From an uncultured Alphaproteobacteria bacterium (GTDB taxonomy: Bacteria > Pseudomonadota > Alphaproteobacteria > RF32 > CAG-239), in contig CAJUCZ010000032.1 in assembly GCA_910585375.1 (NCBI GenBank), forward strand, positions 1-18,623: a stretch of DNA of 18,623 nucleotides, written 5' to 3'. Positions 13,376 through 18,623 of this stretch are shown here, piece by piece. The position numbers and the translations under genes are program-made. The notes below the pieces were generated by a model. The model was not told the origin of the DNA and did not search any database. It was given only the letters and a program-made list of their open reading frames with translations. Within the stretch, counting starts at the first letter, position 1. Each line of letters begins with the position of its first letter.

Positions 13376-13727
13376 TGTGATCAGTGTTTTTGCCGGCGGC
13401 GGCATCGGTTCGGTTTTGCGTTATCTGGTTTCTTCCAGAATCGGCTCTCATTGGGGGATTATGACAGTTAACCTTTTGGGGGCGCTCATTATCGGCATTG
13501 TTTATCATTTTGTGAGTGTCAGAACCGGATTGCGGTCGGAAGTCAAAGCTTTTTTAATGACGGGAATGCTTGGCGGATTTACGACTTTTTCAACCTATAT
13601 GCTTGATTTTTGTTTGTTGATGGGAAGGCAGCAGACAGCGGAGGCTTTTTTATATTTGCTGGGTTCTTTGATGCTGGGAGTAGCTTTTTTGTATTTGGGT
13701 ATTTATGCCGGAAAGATATTGTTTTGA
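13368..13727 (+). CDS. crcB: Fluoride channel Fluc/CrcB
   Basis: This encodes 119 aa, the typical size for CrcB, a dimeric channel that exports fluoride and prevents its cytosolic build-up. The ATG at 13368 is used because the protein then begins with the first transmembrane helix and the motif GGGIGSVLRY. Starting further upstream would read through rarA in another frame. The conserved pore sequence GMLGGFTTFSTY lies near residues 64-75 and NLLG near 35-38, with four hydrophobic segments. It overlaps rarA by 8 nt. No fluoride riboswitch is seen, since the gene sits inside the operon. Confidence 0.93.
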   Translation: MLSVISVFAGGGIGSVLRYLVSSRIGSHWGIMTVNLLGALIIGIVYHFVSVRTGLRSEVKAFLMTGMLGGFTTFSTYMLDFCLLMGRQQTAEAFLYLLGSLMLGVAFLYLGIYAGKILF

Positions 13728-13739
13728 GGATTGGGGCAA

Positions 13740-14669
13740 ATGGCAGTGGAAATTGTAAAAGTTAAGGAAGTTGATGACGGGATGCGGCTGAACCGCTGGT
13801 TTATGAAATATTATCCCAAGCTCAGCCTTGGGTATTTGCAAAAACTTTTGCGGACGAAGCAGATTAAAGTAGACGGCAAAAAGGCCGAAACCTCGTTGAA
13901 GCTTGCCGCCGGTGCGGAGGTTCGCATACCGCCGCTGCATTTGGACGAGGCCGAGATGCCGAAGCAAAACCGAATCAGCAAAAAAGACACTGATTTTGTT
14001 TTGAGTATGGTTATTTATAAGGATAATAATATTTTGGTGCTTAACAAACCTTCGGGGATTGCGGTGCAGGGCGGGACGAATACCGGTTTTCATATTGACG
14101 GGTTATTGGATGCGCTTAAGTTTGAAGCTGAGGAGAAGCCCAAGCTGGTGCACCGGATTGACAAGAATACCAGCGGGATTCTGGTTTTGGCACGCAACCG
14201 CAAATATGCCGATTTGCTGACGAAAGCTTTTCGCGGGCATGATCTGCAAAAGACTTATTTGGCGCTGGTGCGGGGTTGCCCGTTGCAGATGAGCGGCGAG
14301 ATTAAAGCGCCGTTGGAGAAGATTGGCGAGAGGGTTATGGTCGCAGAAGGCGGCAAGCCGGCGGTAACGGAGTATGATGTTTTGGATACTGTCGGTGACA
14401 GATTTGCATTGGTTGAGGCCAGACCGCTGACCGGCAGAACGCACCAGATCAGGGCGCATTTGGAATATCTGGGGACGCCGATTGCCGGTGATGACAAGTA
14501 TTTTGGCAAGGAAAGGGCGCGGTTGTCCAGTGTCGGTGATAAACTTCATTTACATGCATACAAAATTGATTTATCGTGCCTATATAATAAAAAAATGGTG
14601 GTTTCGGCGCCGTTGCCGGAGCATTTTCGTGAAAGTCTTAACAATTTGGGTATAAACTTCAAGGAGTAA
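13740..14669 (+). CDS. rluC: 23S rRNA pseudouridine synthase, RluC/RluD family
   Basis: This encodes 309 aa. ATG 13740 is preferred to the in-frame TTG at 13731, with GAGG and GGGG upstream. An S4-type RNA-binding domain occupies about residues 12-65 (RLNRWFMKYYPKLSLGYLQKLLR). The catalytic domain carries the aspartate D141 in HRIDKNTSGILVLAR. Conserved RTHQIRAHL lies near 235-243. The family modifies uridines such as 955, 2504 and 2580 of 23S rRNA (E. coli numbering); the exact target here is inferred from similarity and from synteny, since alphaproteobacterial rluC often follows rarA and crcB. It lies 12 nt after crcB and 4 nt before the asmA-like gene. Confidence 0.9.
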   Translation: MAVEIVKVKEVDDGMRLNRWFMKYYPKLSLGYLQKLLRTKQIKVDGKKAETSLKLAAGAEVRIPPLHLDEAEMPKQNRISKKDTDFVLSMVIYKDNNILVLNKPSGIAVQGGTNTGFHIDGLLDALKFEAEEKPKLVHRIDKNTSGILVLARNRKYADLLTKAFRGHDLQKTYLALVRGCPLQMSGEIKAPLEKIGERVMVAEGGKPAVTEYDVLDTVGDRFALVEARPLTGRTHQIRAHLEYLGTPIAGDDKYFGKERARLSSVGDKLHLHAYKIDLSCLYNKKMVVSAPLPEHFRESLNNLGINFKE

Positions 14670-14673
14670 CATA

Positions 14674-16806
14674 ATGGTCAAGTTTTTCAAAGTACTGCTG
14701 GGCATTGTGCTCGCACTGATAATTATTGTATTGGTCGGCGGTTTTATTTTTATTAAAACCTTTGATTTGAACAAATATAAGCCTTATGTTACCGAACTTG
14801 CCATGAAAGAAACCGGCCGCGAAGTGACAATCGGAAATGCGTCGCTGGGGATTTCTTTGTCACCGACTCTGGTGCTTAATGACGTGACGATGGCCAATGC
14901 TCCCTGGGCGCCGGAACCCAAAATGGTGAAAATCGGCGAGTTGGAGGTTAAACTCTCGGTTTTGCCGCTTTTGAAAAAACAAATTGTTATTGATAAAGTT
15001 GCTTTGCTGAATACGGAAATTTTCCTGACCGAAGTGGCAGACGGAAAACAAAACTGGGTCTTGGAGCTTCCGGCAAAAAACAAACCGGCGGCAGAGACAG
15101 CAACGGTATCTGAAACTCAGCCGGTTTCTGCAGACAAAGAAACCCAAAAGGTGAATTCCGGTGCGGCGGCGCTGGCAGGTTTTGCCGCCAAAGACGTGGT
15201 GATTGAAAATGCCGTAGTCAAATATAATAATCTGAAGAACAATCAGAATATGGATGTGACGGTCAATAAAATTACCCTGAATGCCGAGAGTATGGACAGC
15301 AATGTCAATATGACTTTCGACGTTGTGTACAACCAGCAGAAAATTGCCGGAGAGGTGACTTCCGGTTCCGTTAATGCCTTGCTGAGGGGTGAGGGCGATT
15401 TTCCGGTCAAAGCCGCGGTACAGGCTTACGGCGTTGATCTGAAAGTTGACGGCGCATTGCAGAATGTATTGAAAAATCTTGGTTTCGGCATGAACGTCAA
15501 TCTTTATAATCCGGCAGGAAATTTCGGGGCGCCCGAGACAACGCTGATTGCAAAAGTTTCCGGCAATTTGAAAGAAATTACTGCCGATATTTCCAGCCTG
15601 AATGTGGTGAATAACGTTATTGCCGGATGGATTAAGGCTGATATTGCGAATAAGGTGCCGATGATTTGGGCTGATTTGAAAAGCGATAAAATCAATTTGA
15701 TGAATTTTTCAAAAAACAGCAATATGGCATGGCAGATGCCGGCGCTGATTGCTTCCGCCCAGGCCAGCGAACTGGTGCCGGACGAGGTTATTCCGTTTGC
15801 TTTGCTGAAAAGCGTGAATGCCGATGTTAAGCTTAATGTCGCTCAATTGATTATTGATCAGGCAATGCGGGCGGACAATGTTTCTTTGACGGCGAAATTG
15901 CAAAACGGCCTGCTGAATGTGCAGCCTTTAACGCTGAATTTCGGCGGCGGAGAAATTGACGCTTCTTTGAGTGCGAATGCGGCCAATGACAATTTGGCGG
16001 TAAAACTGACCAGCAAAAATATGAAGTTGCAGAATTTGCATCAGGATTTTGTTGTAAAAAATGCCAAGAGTTTTGGTATTGTTTCCGGAGGAAATCTGGA
16101 TTTGGATGTTAATTTGTCCGGTTCAGGCAAGACTTATCGCCAGCTGGTTAACAATCTGAACGGCAAGGTTATTGCCATTGCCGGAGAGAGCGTCATCCAG
16201 ACCGGAAAACTTGATTTTCTGGCTGATAATTTCTTTACGCAGCTGCTGAATACCCTGAAGTTGTCTTCTGATAAGGTTCGGAATATTGATATGACCTGTG
16301 CAGTGGTTCGGGCTGATATCGGCGGCGGAAAAGCTGTTTTTCCGAAAGGTATTGCCTTGAATGCCAAACAGCTGAATTTGGTCAGTGACGGTAACATTAA
16401 TCTGGTTAACGATAAGATTGATTTTGGTATTCGTCCGTTCTCCGGTAAAGTTGTGGATACAAATCTGGTTCAGGCTCTGTCCTCTTTTATTAAGGTTAAA
16501 GGTACGCTGAGCAATCCGAAAATTACACTGGATGACGCGCAGGCGGTGCAGGCTTTAATCGGTGTTGCCGCAACCGGCGGTACGGCTTATCTGGGGTCTA
16601 AGCTGGTTATGGATGCCGACAGTTCTCCCTGTTATACTGCTTTGGCCGGTACGCCGTATCAGAGCCGTTTCCCGGCGCCTTCCAAGGCTTCTCAGGCAAC
16701 GCAGGATTTGTATCAGGGCACACAAAAAGCCATTGATGACAGTGTTCAGGATATTAAGGGTGCAGCCAAGGATATTCTGGGTATTTTAAGCGGCAAAAAG
16801 AAATAG
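14674..16806 (+). CDS. AsmA-family inner-membrane-anchored protein
   Basis: This encodes 710 aa. A single transmembrane helix at about residues 7-29 is followed by the AsmA N-terminal signature (FDLNKYKPYVTELAMKETGREVTIG, split here across 30-54). The long periplasmic part is made of repeated beta-strand-rich segments, with a C-terminal AsmA region at about 440-610. The family has VPS13-like lipid-transfer folds and supports outer-membrane lipid transport or assembly. An Ala/Thr/Pro/Lys-rich linker sits near 128-165. The final 60 residues are helical with a lysine-rich end. AAGGAG at 14661-14666 overlaps the end of rluC, giving coupled expression. Which member (AsmA, TamB-like, YhjG-like) is not resolved. 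Confidence 0.88.
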   Translation: MVKFFKVLLGIVLALIIIVLVGGFIFIKTFDLNKYKPYVTELAMKETGREVTIGNASLGISLSPTLVLNDVTMANAPWAPEPKMVKIGELEVKLSVLPLLKKQIVIDKVALLNTEIFLTEVADGKQNWVLELPAKNKPAAETATVSETQPVSADKETQKVNSGAAALAGFAAKDVVIENAVVKYNNLKNNQNMDVTVNKITLNAESMDSNVNMTFDVVYNQQKIAGEVTSGSVNALLRGEGDFPVKAAVQAYGVDLKVDGALQNVLKNLGFGMNVNLYNPAGNFGAPETTLIAKVSGNLKEITADISSLNVVNNVIAGWIKADIANKVPMIWADLKSDKINLMNFSKNSNMAWQMPALIASAQASELVPDEVIPFALLKSVNADVKLNVAQLIIDQAMRADNVSLTAKLQNGLLNVQPLTLNFGGGEIDASLSANAANDNLAVKLTSKNMKLQNLHQDFVVKNAKSFGIVSGGNLDLDVNLSGSGKTYRQLVNNLNGKVIAIAGESVIQTGKLDFLADNFFTQLLNTLKLSSDKVRNIDMTCAVVRADIGGGKAVFPKGIALNAKQLNLVSDGNINLVNDKIDFGIRPFSGKVVDTNLVQALSSFIKVKGTLSNPKITLDDAQAVQALIGVAATGGTAYLGSKLVMDADSSPCYTALAGTPYQSRFPAPSKASQATQDLYQGTQKAIDDSVQDIKGAAKDILGILSGKKK

Positions 16807-16819
16807 GAGCCGGAGAGAA

Positions 16820-17311
16820 ATGAGTGACTATCTGAATAAAGCCGCAACAGAGATCGGTAAAAGCCGTAAAGAAGTGATTGACCGCTTGGTGGTATTTTCG
16901 CAAACAGATATGTTGTTGTTCTGGGGGCATGAAAAAGACCTGATTGAGCGGCAGGAAAAAGTCTGGGGGCCGATACTGCAATGGGCTAACAATGAGATTA
17001 ATGTTGAATTTGTCAAAACGCAGGGGCTCGATGTTCCGGAAAACAAGGCTTCGGGAGAGAAGCTGAAAGATTATCTGAACAGTTTTTCCGATAAGGAACT
17101 GGCGGCTTTTTATGTGGCGGCTTTAAATATGAAATCTGTTTTGCTGGCGATTGCGTTGGTAAAAAAGCGCCTTTCGGCGGATGAGGCTTTTAATGCCGCT
17201 TTTCTGGACGAGTTGTGGCAGGCTGAAAGCTGGGGCGTGGAGAAAGAAGCCGAAAAGCGGCGGATCGAGCTTAAAAAAGAGCTTCATGAAATTGAAGATT
17301 TCTTAAAATGA
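16820..17311 (+). CDS. ATP12 family F1-ATPase assembly chaperone, lacking the N-terminal domain
   Basis: This encodes 163 aa. The sequence matches the helical C-terminal domain of ATP12, which binds the F1 alpha subunit during ATP synthase assembly: DMLLFWGHEKDLIERQEKVW (residues about 30-49), then ILQWANNEINV and DELWQAESWGVEKEAEKRR near the end, corresponding to the conserved D-x-x-WQ-x-x-x-WG block. Bacterial ATP12 proteins are usually about 230-260 aa, with a beta-rich N-terminal domain of roughly 80 residues. Here it is absent: the ATG has a good ribosome site (GGAGAG) and asmA ends only 13 nt upstream, leaving no room. The truncation appears real, not a start-site error. It is last in the rarA operon and followed by a terminator. 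Confidence 0.85.
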   Translation: MSDYLNKAATEIGKSRKEVIDRLVVFSQTDMLLFWGHEKDLIERQEKVWGPILQWANNEINVEFVKTQGLDVPENKASGEKLKDYLNSFSDKELAAFYVAALNMKSVLLAIALVKKRLSADEAFNAAFLDELWQAESWGVEKEAEKRRIELKKELHEIEDFLK

Positions 17312-17314
17312 TAC

Positions 17315-17338
17315 AAAAGGAGCCATTTGGCTCCTTTT
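17315..17338 (+). terminator. Intrinsic terminator closing the rarA operon
   Basis: A perfect 10-bp stem AAAAGGAGCC/GGCTCCTTTT around ATTT begins 3 nt after the ATP12 stop. The stem's own T-tract serves as the U-run. Being symmetrical it could work on both strands. Confidence 0.85.
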
Positions 17339-17350
17339 AGGATTTTGTTG

Positions 17351-17644
17351 ATGGATAAAGAAGTTTATATAAAAATTGAAGGACGGGTACAAGGAATTGG
17401 CTTTCGCTGGTGGGCAATTCACAAAGCTGAAGAAATCAGCGGAATATCCGGCTGGGTCAGAAATGCGGCGGATGGTTCGGTAGAAATTTTAATGCGTGGT
17501 GACGAAGAGAAGATTGATGCGATGGTGTTGGCTTGTCATAAGGGCCCGCCGCTGGCAAGAGTGGACAGGGTCTCTTTTATTGTCGGGAGAATCAGCAGCT
17601 GGTTGCCGCCGATAGAAGACGGAAAGTTTGTGCGTTGTTACTAA
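17351..17644 (+). CDS. Acylphosphatase
   Basis: This encodes 97 aa, the usual acylphosphatase length, hydrolysing carboxyl-phosphate bonds of small acyl phosphates. The signature GRVQGIGFR contains catalytic R19, and N38 lies in GWVRNAADGSVE. The ferredoxin-like beta-alpha-beta pattern is complete, ending with a strand leading to the C-terminal RCY. The ATG at 17351 is used; a TTG at 17327 lies inside the terminator hairpin. AGGA at 17339-17342 precedes it by 8 nt. The gene lies directly after an intrinsic terminator with no clear promoter, so it may depend on read-through. Confidence 0.93.
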   Translation: MDKEVYIKIEGRVQGIGFRWWAIHKAEEISGISGWVRNAADGSVEILMRGDEEKIDAMVLACHKGPPLARVDRVSFIVGRISSWLPPIEDGKFVRCY

Positions 17645-17723
17645 TGTAGCCATAAGTTTAGCTTGGAAAATAGATGTTGAGGCATATTTTTTGAGTATCT
17701 GAAAACAGATTGGGAGAAAAATT

Positions 17724-17999
17724 ATGCGTGTTGAGAAAACCCGTGAAAATCTGCGGGAATGTTTGTGTCTGCATTGTCCGTCTTATACAACGGTGTGCAA
17801 AATGAAGAATATGCCCGAGAATTTGATTAAAATGTTAGAACCGATTGATGATATAGAGCATTTTGAGGGGATGTATTGTGCGTTTGACCATAGCCATTGT
17901 ATTCATGAAGACCGTGGTTGTATTTGCGAAAAGTGTGAAGTTCATAAAAAATATGATTTGAGAAATGAAGATTATTGTCTAAGAGACGGCGGAATGTAA
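17724..17999 (+). CDS. Small 10-cysteine protein, DUF2769-like
   Basis: This encodes 91 aa with cysteines at 13, 15, 18, 25, 52, 59, 66, 68, 71 and 85. The pattern CLCxxCPSY near the start and GCICEKCEVHKKYDL near the end resembles DUF2769, a small family with metal-binding-like cysteine clusters and no known function. No signal peptide is present, so the cysteines are probably reduced and may hold zinc or an iron-sulfur cluster. GGGAG (17712-17716) precedes the ATG. A strong terminator follows at once, so it is likely monocistronic or the last gene of its unit. The family assignment is from memory of the motif. Confidence 0.75.
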   Translation: MRVEKTRENLRECLCLHCPSYTTVCKMKNMPENLIKMLEPIDDIEHFEGMYCAFDHSHCIHEDRGCICEKCEVHKKYDLRNEDYCLRDGGM

Positions 18000-18003
18000 A
18001 GAG

Positions 18004-18037
18004 CCCCCTTGTTCGAAGCAGAACAGGGGGTGTTTTT
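18004..18037 (+). terminator. Intrinsic terminator
   Basis: CCCCC plus TGTTC (18004-18014, one bulged T) pairs with GAACA plus GGGGG (18021-18030), followed by TGTTTTT. It terminates the small cysteine protein gene. It lies directly between convergent genes and probably also ends the minus-strand Cys-rich gene, though with no T-run on that side. Confidence 0.85.
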
Positions 18038-18623
18038 CAGCAGTTATACGGCCAGCGGTATCCTGTGTCTTTGCACGTATAGTTTGGGCATTTTTTTAAA
18101 CAGTCTTCATATGAGGAATAATGTTCCAGAATATCCCAAGCGTAACCGGTTTCAGATTCTTCTTTCCCATCGCATGTAATTTTAGTTTTTTTAACGTGTA
18201 TTCCGCAAGTGCATCTGTAATCCGGAGCGAAATCGGATTGACAGTGACCAACTGGATGATATTGTCCTAGGTATTCGGTCTTGCATGATTTATAACCAGT
18301 ACAAGAACTGCTTCCGCCTGAACCGCCGGAATTACCGGAAGACGGAGGCGGGGTATAACAAGACCCGCAGCATTTTCTGGTACCGCCGCACCCGTCGGAA
18401 CAAGAATAGCAGTTGCATCCGCTTTCATCACCATAAGGCGTACAGCATGATTGATAAGGATAATAGCATGTTTTCGTGCGGCATCCGTTCTTGGTCGACC
18501 CGCCGCAACCTCCGGGGTTAGAGGTTGAAGTTCCGGACGGGCAGTTTGGATTGCAGGTGTAATAGCAAGTATAACCGCAGCCGTCAGAGCCGTTTGCTCC
18601 GTAAGAAGAATAACTTAAAGACG
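18037..18623 (-). CDS. Cysteine-rich secreted-type protein, partial (3' part), paralog of the left-edge gene
   Basis: The minus strand is open from the window edge (18623) to a TGA at 18037-18039, giving 194 codons with no start inside the window. The fragment has 26 cysteines. It contains the segment CPSGTSTSNPGGCGGST and the following CYYPYxSC, both shared with the protein at 467-1768, and CGYTCY, also shared. DNA is conserved too: 16 identical bases at 18509-18524 (minus) and 1284-1299 (plus). After the repeats come a Pro/Ser/Gly-rich linker (YTPPPSSGNSGG) and a C-terminal region with KKCPNYTCKDTGY, similar in style to the first protein's N-terminal C-x-x-x-GY units. The missing N-terminus presumably carries the signal peptide. 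Function unknown. Confidence 0.85.
   Translation of the reverse strand, partial: SLSYSSYGANGSDGCGYTCYYTCNPNCPSGTSTSNPGGCGGSTKNGCRTKTCYYPYQSCCTPYGDESGCNCYSCSDGCGGTRKCCGSCYTPPPSSGNSGGSGGSSSCTGYKSCKTEYLGQYHPVGHCQSDFAPDYRCTCGIHVKKTKITCDGKEESETGYAWDILEHYSSYEDCLKKCPNYTCKDTGYRWPYNC

Noticed and set aside
1..18623. CRISPR arrays, tRNA or rRNA genes, integrase or transposase genes
   Set aside because: No regularly spaced repeats, cloverleaf-like sequences, conserved rRNA segments or recombinase motifs were seen on either strand. A covariance-model search was not possible here.

Overview
The window looks like chromosomal DNA of an alphaproteobacterium of moderate-to-low GC, probably an uncultured host- or gut-associated lineage. 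The class is inferred from an ATP12-type F1-ATPase assembly chaperone (a family restricted to Alphaproteobacteria and mitochondria) and from the order rarA-crcB-rluC-(asmA)-atp12, which resembles alphaproteobacterial synteny. The genus cannot be fixed from sequence alone.

Left accessory block (1-4433). A repeat-rich non-coding stretch (1-401) leads into a strong promoter and a secreted protein with 48 cysteines and tandem repeats (467-1768). Next, on the minus strand, lies an AT-rich cassette. In transcription order it holds a T4-lysozyme-like (GH24) muramidase with an intact E-D-T triad, two near-identical secreted 155-residue proteins, a small membrane protein that shares their leader, and a 45-codon remnant of a third copy, cut off exactly where the Cys-rich gene unit begins. 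The muramidase has its own promoter with a perfect palindrome between -35 and -10, and two intrinsic terminators lie between that promoter and its start codon. An uninhibited lysozyme followed by tandem, locally diversified secreted proteins resembles an effector/immunity locus. This is the best candidate for an undescribed system here, but the function is inference.

Core block (4434-17644). On the minus strand are a Gfo/Idh/MocA oxidoreductase and truA, which overlap by one base. On the plus strand are a lipoprotein combining a TolC-like helical region with a SPOR domain, a pentapeptide-repeat protein with a basic coiled-coil tail, and two overlapping paralogous cytosolic HExxH metalloprotease-like proteins of no family I recognise. 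Then comes a tight operon rarA-crcB-rluC-asmA-atp12, where atp12 lacks its N-terminal domain, closed by an intrinsic terminator. A small acylphosphatase follows.

Right edge (17645-18623). A 10-cysteine DUF2769-like protein is followed by a terminator. Convergent to it is the 3' part of a second Cys-rich secreted-type gene, paralogous to the one at the left edge and in inverted orientation. The housekeeping block is therefore flanked by inverted members of one Cys-rich family. No tRNA, rRNA, CRISPR array, transposase or integrase was seen.
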